Below, piece after piece: positions 21,025-31,748 of a stretch of 64,000 bases of DNA (its first letter is position 1; every line of letters starts with the position of its first letter). Source of the DNA: Phytophthora colocasiae. Lineage: Eukaryota; Oomycota; Peronosporomycetes; Peronosporales; Peronosporaceae. Where the stretch lies: positions 558,001-622,000 of the forward strand of contig JAGKQI010000033.1 of assembly GCA_018806915.1 (NCBI GenBank), given 5' to 3'. The translations under genes and the position numbers were made by a program. The notes beneath the pieces are model-generated. The model saw only the letters and a list, made by a program, of their open reading frames with translations, was not told the DNA's origin and did no database searches.

Positions 21025-21128
21025 AAGTTGAAGTTAGGACCTACACTCGTTCCCTCGGTAGTATGACATAAGACACTAAATAGAGGGTACTACGACTTCA
21101 CTGGACATTACCTAGCCTTTCATCTACC

Positions 21129-22682
21129 ATGAGTGTCTTGTTCGGCAAGCGTCGTCGCGCACCCAAGCCTCCAGTTGAAGAGCCCAAGCCTGCGATCTCA
21201 TCTGATTCTGAATCTGATGACACTTCTACCCCGAGTGACAAGGTGCTGGTGGAGAACGCGGCGCCAGACATGCTCATCTCGTTCCTGAACTTGGGCGTGG
21301 ACCCGTGGCTGGTTAAACGCTGCGAACTACTGGGCATCCGCCATCCTACGCCAGTTCAGGCGCATTGTATCCCGCCTATTCTAGCTGGACGCGATGTTAT
21401 TGGCTGTGCTCAGACTGGTAGCGGTAAGACGGCAGCCTTCGCTCTACCTATTCTACACACACTCAGCAAGGACCCGTATGGTCCCTACGCGCTCGTACTA
21501 ACGCCCACAAGAGAGTTGGCCTTCCAGATCGCAGACCAGTTCAACGCCTTTGGCAGTTCTATGGCTGTTCGCTGTGCTGTCGTTGTAGGCGGTGTTGATA
21601 TGCTCAAGCAGTCGCTTACATTGCAGCAACGCCCTCACATTATTGTGGCCACACCTGGTCGATTTCACGACCATCTTCTGCGTGCCAACCCACCCAACGT
21701 ATCTCTGGTTAAGTACGTGGTGCTGGACGAAGCTGACCGACTGTTGGACGTGTCGTTTGCTAAGGACCTGAGCTTCATCTTCGACAGGTTGCCGGCTAAA
21801 CGCCAGACGTTGCTGTTCTCTGCTACTATGACGGCCAACTTGGACAGACTGGAGCAGACGGCACTCTCTGACGATGCGTTCCGCTTCGATGCTACACCTA
21901 GCGTCAAGACAGTGGAGACACTGAAGCAGTTTTATTTATTCATCCCTGCACAGGTAAAGATGACGTACCTCATGTATTTGATGAAGATGCTGGACCCGAC
22001 CGAGGAGGACGAGGAAGAAGAGCAGAACAGCCGCAAGATGGTGCAAGGGCGTAAGGGCAAGAAGGACTTGGAGAAACTGTTGGAGGCTGCTACTTCGTCG
22101 AAGCGTCAACTTCGCTCTATGATGATTTTCGTGTCCACGTGCAAAATGTGTGAGCTCGTGGGCGAGATCGGCAACGAATTGGGCACCAAGTGTGTGACTC
22201 TGCACTCGATGATGTCGCAGAACCGCCGGTTGGCTGCGTTGGGCAAGTTCAAGAGCGGGCTCAGTCACATCCTTATCAGTACTGACGTCGCGAGTCGTGG
22301 TTTGGATATCCCAGAGGTCGATATCGTGCTTAATTTCGACCTACCGCGCGACGCTGACGACTACATCCATCGTGTGGGTCGTACAGCTCGTGCTGGGCGC
22401 AGTGGTCAGGCTATTTCTCTGGTGACGCAGCACGACATTGAGCTATTGCAGAATATCGAGGCCAAGGTGGGCAAGAAGATGGACGACTACGAGTCTGAGG
22501 CCCCGGAGAAGAAAGTGTTGAAACTACTGAACGATGTGACCACAGCCTCCCGTGTAGCCAAGATGAAATTGACTGAAAGAGGCTTTGATGACAAAGTACA
22601 CGCTCGGAAGGCCAAACGCCAGGAACAGCACCACCACGGCAACAAAAAGCGGAAGACCACCGGTAATACCGGTAAACAATAG
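21129..22682 (+). CDS. DEAD-box RNA helicase, DDX49/Dbp8-like
   Basis: A 517-residue ATP-dependent RNA helicase. Motifs in order: Q motif with HPTPVQ (about residue 72), AQTGSGKT (about 95-102), PTREL, TPGR, LDEADRLLD (about 199), FSATMT (about 230), STDVASRGLDIPEVD, and HRVGRTARAG (about 412). The sequence after DEAD and the VDIVLNFDLP segment match the Dbp8/DDX49 group. That group acts in the nucleolus in small-subunit rRNA processing; this function is inherited from the family. There is an acidic insert (DEEEEQ) near residue 290. The C-terminus is basic and ends GNTGKQ. The last 34 coding bases and stop are copied again at 28315-28352, on the far side of the retrotransposon that inserted 93 bp downstream of the stop. 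Confidence 0.93.
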   Translation: MSVLFGKRRRAPKPPVEEPKPAISSDSESDDTSTPSDKVLVENAAPDMLISFLNLGVDPWLVKRCELLGIRHPTPVQAHCIPPILAGRDVIGCAQTGSGKTAAFALPILHTLSKDPYGPYALVLTPTRELAFQIADQFNAFGSSMAVRCAVVVGGVDMLKQSLTLQQRPHIIVATPGRFHDHLLRANPPNVSLVKYVVLDEADRLLDVSFAKDLSFIFDRLPAKRQTLLFSATMTANLDRLEQTALSDDAFRFDATPSVKTVETLKQFYLFIPAQVKMTYLMYLMKMLDPTEEDEEEEQNSRKMVQGRKGKKDLEKLLEAATSSKRQLRSMMIFVSTCKMCELVGEIGNELGTKCVTLHSMMSQNRRLAALGKFKSGLSHILISTDVASRGLDIPEVDIVLNFDLPRDADDYIHRVGRTARAGRSGQAISLVTQHDIELLQNIEAKVGKKMDDYESEAPEKKVLKLLNDVTTASRVAKMKLTERGFDDKVHARKAKRQEQHHHGNKKRKTTGNTGKQ

Positions 22683-22775
22683 ATTGTTTGATTGCCTTTG
22701 CGCAAAGGCACCACACTTCACGCAGAGATCGTTCAGTGCTAAAACTTGGTATTGAGAGCTGATTGAAGCAGCTTG

Positions 22776-23080
22776 TAGCAGACGTCGTCTCTAGAGATGC
22801 AGGTGTTCCTGCTGCGTGGCTTCGTGAACAGGAGTTGCTAAGAAGACCTGTGTGCAACTTGACCAAAACCAGAATGCTTTCATTCATAAACCTTATCGTG
22901 TGTTATGTACCACACACAACGTGCCATGCACGAGGAGGAAATACTATCAGTTAACAGCAAAAACCCCCTTTGAGAAGAGCGTCGCAGAGTACCGTCGCCC
23001 AACTCGTCTTGTCCCGCCTTGCACCTGGCTCCAGCTGAGTGACGATGCTAAGTCACTCATCTCGAGTGCTATTGCTGTTA
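22776..23080 (-). repeat. 3' LTR of the copia element
   Basis: 305 bp, identical to 27876-28180 at an offset of exactly 5100 bp. The identity continues two bases (CT) into the interior at 23081-23082 by chance. Termini read TAACAG...CTGCTA in element orientation, a short imperfect inverted repeat rather than TG...CA. Confidence 0.95.
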
Positions 23081-23088
23081 CTCCCACC

Positions 23089-26000
23089 TCACTCATGCTG
23101 GACCGGAATTGCTGTTGACACGTCCTCGACGTTCAACGCTTGGCGCAGACCCTGGAACCGTTGAGGCCCCAACGCTTTCGTGAAGATATCAGCCACGTTT
23201 TCCGCGCTGGGGACGTATTCCACTAGAACTTTGTCCTTCTTCACGAACTCAGCGATTTCACGACTTAGCTTAGCAAAGCGTTTCATTTTCTTGTAATTGC
23301 CAGGCTCTGTAGCCACCATAATCGTGCTTTGATTATCCATGAACAACTTGGAACACGGTGGAGATTCACCGCGTATCTCCTTCAACAATTTTCGTGCCCA
23401 TATCATGTCATCCACGCATGCACTCGCCGCAATCAACTCCGAACTGCATGTAGCAGTCGTAACCTTTGTCTGCTGCTTGCTCTTGTACAAGAACGTACAA
23501 CCATTCAATCTCAGCAAGTAACCTGTCACGGATCGACTGGTGTCCGGACAATTTGCATGGTCAGCATCACTGTACCCATCAATTTTTATCGGCAACACTC
23601 CGCTAGTCCGTCGATAGACTAATCCAAACGTTCGCGTACCCTTCAGGTACCGCAGAACCCGTTTTGCACACAAGTAGTTCTCCATTGTGTATGCTCCACA
23701 ATACCGAGACAAACTTCGAACAGCATTAGCCAGATCAGGTCGTGTACAGGCAACCAAATACTGCAGTGCACCGATCAATTCTCTGTAAGGCACGTTTGGA
23801 TCATTTATCTTACTTTCATCGGTCTCAATCGGCGGCAAGCACTCATTTTGCATCAGCGGTGATCCCAGTGGTCGGCAATCCCGCATTCCGAACCGTTCAA
23901 GAACTCGATCGATGTATGCTGTCTGTGAAATGCACAGCACCTCACCAGGCATAAACTTTACTTCCATACCCAAAATGTGCTTCACTCGCCCAAGATTTTT
24001 GAGAGCGAACTTATTGTTCAGGTCCTCAATCACTTGCTCAATATCCTCTTTCTTCGCAGCGATTAGCAGATCATCAACGTACACAGTCACGTACACCACA
24101 CGTCCATCCTTCCAACGCTGATAGAGACCCACATCAAAATCACATTGAGTGAAGCCAATATCCAGCAGGTGTTTGTGCAGCGTTTGATACCATAAACGTG
24201 AAGCTTGCTTTAGACCATATAGTCCTTTCAGCAATTCGCATACACGACCACTTCCATCGTCAAAGTACTCCGGTTGTTCCATGTAAATCTTGACACCCTT
24301 CAACTCACCATTCAGGAAAGCAGTGACAAAGTCAACATGGCAACAATCCAGATCCAGCAGAAACGCCAAAATCAACAGCATCCTCACTGTCTCGATCCTC
24401 ACTACCGGTGAATACGTATCGACATAATCGACACCGTACTTCTGGCCATAACCACAGACTGCTAGACGGCCCTTGCGCCGATCGATCTTGCCCTTTTCGT
24501 TCAACTTAACTCGAAGCACCCAAGTAGTCTTCAAAATATTGCACGGTTGCTTAGGACGATCAACCAGTCTCCAAGTACCGTTAACTTTGTGTGCATCCAT
24601 CTCCAAGCGCATGGCATCCAGCCATTTATCACGCTGCGGCGAGCTCAACGCCTCTTCTGCTGACGCGGGATTGCCCGACAGCTCCTCCAGCGCCTCCACA
24701 GAAGCCATGATATAGTCCTTTAGCCGCACATTTGCTTTCTTCTGTCGCTCAGATCGTCTCAACCCACGTAATCTCTTTGAGCTTCGCCGTGGTTGATTGT
24801 CTGCAGATTTCTTGTTACCACTTCTTTGACTCCATGGACGAAGTCGATCAGCTGTAGGCATCAGCTCGTTATCATTCATCGACTCATCACTGGAATCTCC
24901 CACCGAATCTGCACTCACATCTCCCACCGAGGTCACACCACTGCTCCGTTCGTGTGTTGCATTAGCAGCTCCCACCGATACTGCATTACTACTTCGTTCG
25001 TGGTCACTTGCATTTTCTCCCACCAAATCTGCAACAACACAATCATCTTGGCGTTCTTGCCGTGGTTGTTCATCCGCAGCGTGCACATGCCTATTGTCTG
25101 TCGATTCAGTACCAGCAATGTCATTCATAGCCGCACGCACCGAATCCACTGCACCAGCCCGTACTGACTGCTCTGCAACATACTCCACAGGAAGAGGAAC
25201 AAATGGTATTTGCGGATAGTAACTTTGTCTGCCCTTTAGCAACGCATTCACATACGTTCGTTCGACCGTCACATCCTCGCGGAACTTGACGTCGCGGGCT
25301 TCAACCATTTTTCCAGTTCGCAGATGCAACAGTCGATATCCATGTCCTGTCTTCGGAAGACCGAGAAACAACGCTGGTTCAGCTTTCGCTGACAGCTTGT
25401 TCTTTCGAGTCTCCTTCGGAACGAACACGTACGCCACACAGCCACAGACCTTCAGTCCTTCAATATTCGGCTTCGATCCTGTCAGCTTTTCCGTGGGCGT
25501 CAATCCTTTCAAGGCTTTTGTGGGACTCAGATTATCCACCTCGACCACATACTGCAATACTTCAGGCCACAATACACTCGGTAAGTTAGCTGCATGCATG
25601 ACCGCACGCATCTTGTTTACTAGCACGCCGTTCATCTTCTCCACTAGACAATTCTCCTCGGGCGTGTACGAATGGGTGGGGATGAACACAATTCCCAATT
25701 CCTTAAGTTCAGTGTTAACATACTCTCCTCCACCATCGCTAGTAAAAAATCAGCTTGCCTTGAGCAAGCAGTTCTGCAATGAGTCGCTGCACGTTCCCTG
25801 ACGCTTCACTCTTCTTGCCAATAATGTAACACCACTTGTATCGGGATCCCTCGTCGTGAATTAGTTGAAAGTACCGAGATACACCAACACCAGGCAGATA
25901 AGCTCCCATATCGCACACGTCAGACGTCAGTCGTTCAAAGCTAACCGTGGTTCGCTTGTCGGTCGCATTCCCGTACGACTTGCGCTTCTGTTTCGCAGAC

Positions 26001-27829
26001 ATACAGCTCAGGCACTTGAGCTTCGTTCTCAGTTGCTCTTCTGAAATATCCATGCCTGCCACCACGTCATGCTTCACCATAAACTTCAATGCTGCCTCGT
26101 TCAGATGTGCTAATCGTTCATGCCATCGCATCAATGGACCGCCATCAGCGTTAACATTTGCCATCACTACTGAACTTGTTTCACCAAAGCTGCCATTATT
26201 CAACCAAAAATGCTCACCATGAAAGATAAATTCCAATCTCTGACTCCCACGAGTCAAAAACATCTTCACTGGCAACTCATTATCCGGAGATGAGGACACC
26301 GTCCAGCCAGAATTCAACATACGACCCATACTAATCAAATTCATAGGCCCAGATGACGAAAACTCCACCTTATCAAGCATCAGAGTCATCGACTTTCGTG
26401 TGACTGCATCCATGACAGGTATCACAACTGACCCACACAATTCACCACGAGTTACACCTCCATCCCAAACTTTGAACGCTGACTTCGACTTCTTAATACT
26501 TGTGAACAAATCGCGTTCGATGCACACATGCGATGTCGTGCCAGAGTCAAGCATCCAATCTCCATCAGGACTACGTCGGTCGCTCTTTATCGCCATGCCA
26601 ACGAACTCGTCACTCTCCGAACTACTGCTCTCACTTCGTTCTCCAGCATGAGAAATAAAGCGCATGTATCCCATGGCACCATTAGTCGGCTTATCGCTTT
26701 TCGTCGAATCATCACTTCCTCCTTTTCCGCCTTTCTTGCCCTTCTCCTTACCATCCTGCCCGCCCCCGCCATTCTTTCCCTTGGCCTTATTTTGCTTATT
26801 CTTGTAGAACCAGCAATCACGGCGCAGGTGTCCAAGCTTCTTACAGTGATAACAACGTTTTAACCGTTGCTTTCCAGCTCCAGTAGTCTGCACTTGTCCT
26901 GTCTGTGGTTGTCCTTGCCCAGGTTTACCTCCAGAGTTCGGACTCTGCATATGCATAACTACTCGCTCTCCGTTTCCTGCAACACCACTATTACCAGCTG
27001 TATCTGCTGCCATTTTATCCATTTCATCACGAGAGAGTAACGCATTTTTCACTTGCTGCAAGGTAGGAGGATTTCCTTGCCTGTAGGAGAAGTCAAATTG
27101 TGTCACGATTTCTCGGTGAACCGCACATACTCCCATCAGCAGTAATTGTGACATGGACGTGTCATCGATAATAAAGCTTGGTCCCATGTGCTGCAATCGC
27201 TGCCGCAGTGAATTCATCTCCTGTATATAATCTGCCATCTTCTGCCCCGGCTTATACGCGTGCATGTAAATCTCACGCTTTAGATGAACTGCATACGAGA
27301 AGTCACGCTGAGTCTTCTCCGCGACCAGTGTATCCCACATCTCTTTGGCTGACTCATACACGCACACCTTCTGCGCATCATCTCCCTTCACACCACGTAT
27401 AATCGTTTCCATCGCCAGACTATTGCGATCATCAAATTGGCGCTGCAACACCTGATTGTCAGGATGCCGCACTTCCTCACCGGTGACCACCTTCCATGAA
27501 TCCCGCTGTTGCAGGTAAAGCCTCAGTCTCAACTGATAAACTTCAAACGTATCGTCAAACTTAGGTGGTTTGCTACTGCCCAGGGGCTTCAATGACATCA
27601 CAGGATTTGCAGTCTGCCGCACACCTGCTTGCACAGGCGGCGCTGCTGCCACACTAGGCTGACCTCCTCCAACACTCGACACTGCCACTGAAGATTGTCC
27701 CCCACCCGTAGCAGTAGTCACTGAAGTCGAATGTGCCGTCGAAGTCTGCCCTGTCGAGCTCGCGACTGCCGGCGGCGCGCTTGAGCTTGTGTTTTGGCCT
27801 TGCACTCCTTGTTGAGAACCTTGGCTCAT
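23089..27829 (-). pseudogene. Copia Gag-Pol polyprotein, frameshifted in integrase
   Basis: Start ATG at 27829, stop 6 bp before the 3' LTR. The first segment (27829 to 25739) carries a Gag domain, a CCHC zinc knuckle (CYHCKKLGHLRRDC), the aspartic protease motif DWMLDSGTTSH, a GAG-pre-integrase segment (MRWHERLAHL) and the start of the integrase core. It ends at a TAG just after a run of six T on the coding strand (about 25744-25750). The second segment, one frame over, continues the integrase core, then the reverse transcriptase with YVDDLLIAA, then RNase H (ADHANCPDTSRSVTGYL). Copia normally uses one continuous frame, so the shift is a mutation or a sequencing error in the T run rather than the normal layout. 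The rest is intact. Confidence 0.92.
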
Positions 27830-27860
27830 CTTCACTTAGAACTCTTTGTCCACAAACCAA

Positions 27861-27875
27861 GTTGGGCTCATAACC
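27861..27875 (-). other. Primer binding site complementary to initiator tRNA-Met anticodon arm
   Basis: The 15 bases next to the 5' LTR read, on the plus strand, GTTGGGCTCATAACC. This matches the anticodon arm of eukaryotic initiator tRNA-Met (CAT anticodon inside GGGCTCATAACC) in all but about one position. Drosophila copia uses a cleaved half of this tRNA in the same way. Confidence 0.8.
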
Positions 27876-28180
27876 TAGCAGACGTCGTCTCTAGAGATGC
27901 AGGTGTTCCTGCTGCGTGGCTTCGTGAACAGGAGTTGCTAAGAAGACCTGTGTGCAACTTGACCAAAACCAGAATGCTTTCATTCATAAACCTTATCGTG
28001 TGTTATGTACCACACACAACGTGCCATGCACGAGGAGGAAATACTATCAGTTAACAGCAAAAACCCCCTTTGAGAAGAGCGTCGCAGAGTACCGTCGCCC
28101 AACTCGTCTTGTCCCGCCTTGCACCTGGCTCCAGCTGAGTGACGATGCTAAGTCACTCATCTCGAGTGCTATTGCTGTTA
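27876..28180 (-). repeat. 5' LTR of the copia element
   Basis: 305 bp, identical to 22776-23080. It contains the promoter of the element by position, though no TATA or Inr element stands out. The flanking CTTG at 28181-28184 is the target duplication. Confidence 0.95.
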
Positions 28181-28314
28181 CTTGTGACGTGTTTGCAGGG
28201 CACTGCCACGCGTGCACGACGCACAAAGGCCGGATACCTGCTTAAGCTGATGCGTATCGAATGCAGAGTGAATAAAAGTGTTTTTTTCAGTTTTCTGCTA
28301 AAAAAAACTTTTTT

Positions 28315-28352
28315 GCGGAAGGCCATCGGTAATACCGGTAATCAATAGATTG
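28315..28352 (+). repeat. Partial duplicate of the helicase gene 3' end
   Basis: 38 bp that match 22649-22686 (last codons, stop and first downstream bases of the DEAD-box helicase) at 35 positions. The copy keeps the reading sense, ending GNTGNQ and stop. It sits about 130 bp past the retrotransposon, so the duplication is not the insertion footprint. Confidence 0.75.
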
Positions 28353-28446
28353 TCATGGGTAAATACCGGTACCATCACTGGAGTCAAACTTTATACGATT
28401 GTACTCATAAAAAATAGCGGCCTGCGGCCATAAGCCAAGCAGCACT

Positions 28447-29319
28447 ATGACGGCCGACGTGAACGCCGCTGCCGCTGCCTGCCCGCACCCGCCGCACAAG
28501 CCAGCGCAGACTCAAGGCTGTCCTGTTGATCACTCTAAGAGCTCCACCTCTACGCCGCAGAGCTGTCCTGTGGACCACCCCAAGAGCTCAGCAGCGCAAT
28601 GTCCTGTAGATGGAGACCCTAAAGCTGGTCTCAGCGCCGAGATGATGCGCGTAGCCACTCACTCGGCAGGTTTCACTGTCAACGGTTCTTCTCCGACTGG
28701 ACTGTCGAGAGACCGTGCAGTGTCTTCCATCCCGAAAGGAGATTTCACTCCGGAACATCAAAGTGGCACTGAAGACAAATGGGAATATCCCAGTGAGGAT
28801 ATGTACTTCAAGGCCATGAAACGCAAAGGTTGGGCCCCGAAAGCTCAGCAGATGAAGACCATTGTAGCCATCCACAACACTGTTAATGAACAGAGTTGGC
28901 GTGAGGTGCTCAAGTGGGAGAGTTTCCACGAAGCCAAGGAACCAGTGAAGCTCAAGAAGTTTATGGGGAAACCGACGGAGTACAGTCCCAAGGCCAAGAT
29001 GATGCACTGGTTGGGATGGTCCGTGCTGCCATTTGATCGTCACGACTGGGTCGTGGACAGAGACGGCAAGGAAGTGCGTTACGTCATCGACTTTTACTCC
29101 GGAGCAGCTACACCAGGAAAGCCTCTGTCCGTGTACTTGGACGTTCGTCCAGCACTAGACTCAGTGGAGGGAGTTGTAGATCGCCTACGGTGGCAATTCC
29201 ACGAGAAGGTCATGCCGTTCCTGCCCTTCCAAGGAGCTGTGTTCGACAAGAAAACGAATGCACCATCGACTCAGAAGGATCTAGGCGATCACTCGAAGGT
29301 CACGCCCAAGACGAACTAG
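28447..29319 (+). CDS. HCCS: Holocytochrome c synthase (cytochrome c heme lyase)
   Basis: A 290-residue mitochondrial heme lyase. The N-terminus carries CP motifs at residues 12, 25-27, 40-42 and 52-54, three of them CPV. These heme-regulatory type motifs are typical of the family and here are more numerous than usual. The body shows NEQSWREVLKWE, the PFDRHDW motif with the heme-ligating His near residue 198, and the RPALDSVEGVVDR segment. The enzyme attaches heme to the CXXCH cysteines of cytochrome c in the intermembrane space. Intronless. No cleavable presequence is evident, as expected for this enzyme. Confidence 0.95.
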   Translation: MTADVNAAAAACPHPPHKPAQTQGCPVDHSKSSTSTPQSCPVDHPKSSAAQCPVDGDPKAGLSAEMMRVATHSAGFTVNGSSPTGLSRDRAVSSIPKGDFTPEHQSGTEDKWEYPSEDMYFKAMKRKGWAPKAQQMKTIVAIHNTVNEQSWREVLKWESFHEAKEPVKLKKFMGKPTEYSPKAKMMHWLGWSVLPFDRHDWVVDRDGKEVRYVIDFYSGAATPGKPLSVYLDVRPALDSVEGVVDRLRWQFHEKVMPFLPFQGAVFDKKTNAPSTQKDLGDHSKVTPKTN

Positions 29320-29426
29320 ATACAGAAAATCAAACGACTTGACATGATCTCATTCTGTTATTGTTGTGTGTGTGTTGTCAGCTCCACTCAGAATTGAAGA
29401 GACGCGATCCTCAAGGAGAACCAACC

Positions 29427-31586
29427 ATGTCGACGGATGTTAATGTCAAAGTGGCAGTGCGATGTCGTCCCATGAGCTCACGGGAGACGCAAATGGGAGC
29501 TCGTGGAGTCGTTCAGGTATTGGACGGCACGACAGTGGTCATTTACCCTACTGCAGACGCAGAAGCTGCTTCTACTTCAACTACTTCGGAGACTACCGAG
29601 GTTTCTGAAAGAAAACAGTACACGTTCGACTTTGCGTACTACACGGAGAGTACTCAAGCTCAAGTGTATGGAGATATCGCTAAACCACTGGTAGATCAAG
29701 CTCTCCAAGGTTACAATGGCACTATCTTCGCGTATGGCCAGACTGGATCAGGTAAAACCCACACAATGATGGGGAGTGGAGATGACCATGGAATTGTGCC
29801 ACTAATGAATGCAGATCTCTTCACTAGAATCAACGCTAGCGATGCAGCAAATGCCAAGACGGAAGATGAAGGAGCTATCAAGTATCTCGTGACAGTCTCG
29901 TTCTTGGAGATCTACAACGAAGTCATTAAAGACCTGCTCAATCCCTCGGACAAGGTGCTCAAGATCCGAGAACATCCAGATATGGGCATTTACGTGGAGC
30001 AATTGGCTGAATTGGTTGTACGTGATCCAGCAGACGTCACTAGGCTATTGGAACAAGGTAATAAGGTACGGCAGGTGGCAGCGACGCAGATGAACGAGCG
30101 TAGTTCTCGTTCCCACAGCTGCTTCACTATCAAAATCTCGTCCAAGCGGTCTCAAGTGATGGCTGGTGTACAGAAGGAGACGTGTATGAACGCGAAGATC
30201 AATTTGGTGGATCTAGCAGGATCAGAACGGGCATCAAAGACAGGTGCAACGGGAGACCGGCTTAAGGAAGGAGCTGCAATTAACAAGAGTCTCAGTGCTC
30301 TAGGTAATGTGATTAATATGCTGGCGTCCACAGATAAAGCACGCAAAGGTGGTAAAGCGCATATTCCCTATCGAGACTCGAAGCTTACGAGGTTGCTACA
30401 GGAGTCATTGGGTGGCAACTCACTCACTGTTATGATAGCAGCCATCTCACCTGCGGATGATAACTACGAGGAGAGTTTGAGCACTTTAGTATACGCAAAC
30501 CGAGCGAAATCTATCAAGAACGCGACCAAGAAGAACGAGGATATTAATGAGAAGATCATCCGAGAGTTGAGAGAGGAGATCGAGAAGTTGAGGCAAATGG
30601 TAGCGCGTCCAATGTCAGCTTCAAGTGGAAACCCGGAGATGATGGGGCAGATGGAAGAGACCATCGCGAATCTTGAACGTGCGAAGCAGCAGTCATGGGA
30701 CGAGAAGCAGCGACTTACAGAACTGTACGAGCAGGAGAGACAGAACTCTTTAGCCAATGAGAAGAAGATTTTGGGATTTATGCAGACGGTGAAGCAGGAG
30801 AAGATGGATATTATGAAGAAGATCAAGATGCTACAGCAGAAGAAGGTGCAGATCTCCAAGGAGATGCGAGTCCGCAAGCAGAGCTACGTGGAGAACAAGA
30901 GCAAGTTGCAGCTAGGCGTGCAAGCCTTCCAGCAGATGAAGACGGAGAAGCCCCGGGAGAAACAGACTTTAATGGAGGAGATCGAGTCTCGCAAGTCGTT
31001 GCTGATCACCGACCGAGATGAACTGGCCAGACTGAAAGATGAACTGAAGTTGTGTGAAGAGAAATTAGTGGAGGAAGAGGCTGAAGTCGCTGCAAAAAGC
31101 GCTTTATTAGAAGAAGATGACAAGTTGCGTAAAGCGATTCAGGACGACGAACGCGAGAAGATGAAGCAGGAGAGAGCAGTGTATTTGCAGTCAGCTCTAG
31201 ATGAAGAGAGGCAACGATTTAAGCAAGAAGCTGAAAACGACAAGCAGCGGTTAAAACGAGCTCTGGAGGACACAGCAGATAAGGAGAAGAAACTGGCAGA
31301 AGAAGTGGAGAAGCAACGAAGTAGAGCTCTCGAGCTCCAGCAACAGATGCATCAAATGCAACTGGAACATGAAGAATGGAAACACGAAACAAAGCAGAAG
31401 CTATCGCAAATGGTAGCAGCTCTCAAGGAGGATTTCATGCGAGAACAACAGGAAATGCAGGAGAAGTGCGACTACGCGGTGTATCTCTTACGCAACGCTC
31501 GGGATGACATTGTAGACCTTGGTGCACGCAACGAAAACCTCGAGAAACGTCTCCACGACTTGATCATCTGGGATAAAACATGGTGA
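29427..31586 (+). CDS. N-terminal-motor kinesin, kinesin-3-like neck
   Basis: The ATG at 29427 gives 719 residues; the frame stays open upstream but has only a TTG. The motor domain covers about 1-365: P-loop GQTGSGKTHTM at about 104, switch I NERSSRSHS, switch II DLAGSERASKTGATGDRLKEG at about 258, and HIPYRDSKLTRLLQ. After the motor comes the segment NEDINEKIIRELREEIEKLR, which resembles the kinesin-3 neck. Residues about 370 to 715 are almost entirely coiled coil, so it probably dimerises. I see no FHA or PH domain, so placement in kinesin-3 is tentative; it could be an oomycete-specific kinesin. It moves along microtubules using ATP. Intronless. Confidence 0.92.
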   Translation: MSTDVNVKVAVRCRPMSSRETQMGARGVVQVLDGTTVVIYPTADAEAASTSTTSETTEVSERKQYTFDFAYYTESTQAQVYGDIAKPLVDQALQGYNGTIFAYGQTGSGKTHTMMGSGDDHGIVPLMNADLFTRINASDAANAKTEDEGAIKYLVTVSFLEIYNEVIKDLLNPSDKVLKIREHPDMGIYVEQLAELVVRDPADVTRLLEQGNKVRQVAATQMNERSSRSHSCFTIKISSKRSQVMAGVQKETCMNAKINLVDLAGSERASKTGATGDRLKEGAAINKSLSALGNVINMLASTDKARKGGKAHIPYRDSKLTRLLQESLGGNSLTVMIAAISPADDNYEESLSTLVYANRAKSIKNATKKNEDINEKIIRELREEIEKLRQMVARPMSASSGNPEMMGQMEETIANLERAKQQSWDEKQRLTELYEQERQNSLANEKKILGFMQTVKQEKMDIMKKIKMLQQKKVQISKEMRVRKQSYVENKSKLQLGVQAFQQMKTEKPREKQTLMEEIESRKSLLITDRDELARLKDELKLCEEKLVEEEAEVAAKSALLEEDDKLRKAIQDDEREKMKQERAVYLQSALDEERQRFKQEAENDKQRLKRALEDTADKEKKLAEEVEKQRSRALELQQQMHQMQLEHEEWKHETKQKLSQMVAALKEDFMREQQEMQEKCDYAVYLLRNARDDIVDLGARNENLEKRLHDLIIWDKTW

Positions 31587-31748
31587 CAAACGAAATATGT
31601 GAGTAGTGACTTCTCCAGCTATCAATTTTTGTGTCTGGTTAATTCTTCTGGAGACTGGGAAGAAGTACAGCCAGGATGTTTGGCTTAAGTTGGAATCATG
31701 AATGATGGAGTGATGGCGAGGACTATCTCGATTGGACTTTGGACCGGT

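Larger units (their letters stand above)
22776..28180 (-). mobile_element. Ty1/copia LTR retrotransposon, recent insertion
   Basis: A 5.4-kb element on the minus strand with LTRs at 22776-23080 and 27876-28180 that are identical at all 305 positions. A CTTG target duplication flanks it (22772-22775 and 28181-28184; CTTGT if one terminal T is shared). The internal order is Gag with zinc knuckle, protease, integrase, reverse transcriptase, RNase H, which is the copia arrangement. A purine tract (GAGGTGGGAG, minus strand) abuts the 3' LTR. The primer site abuts the 5' LTR. Identical LTRs mean insertion was recent on an evolutionary scale. A single frameshift in the integrase region probably makes this copy non-autonomous. 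Confidence 0.96.

Noticed and set aside
25740..25755. Programmed frameshift in the copia polyprotein
   Set aside because: The shift lies inside the integrase core rather than at the Gag-Pol border, and copia elements normally use one frame, so a mutation or T-run error fits better.
23742..25801. Several plus-strand open frames across the retrotransposon
   Set aside because: All are antisense of the polyprotein, with no domain or start context.
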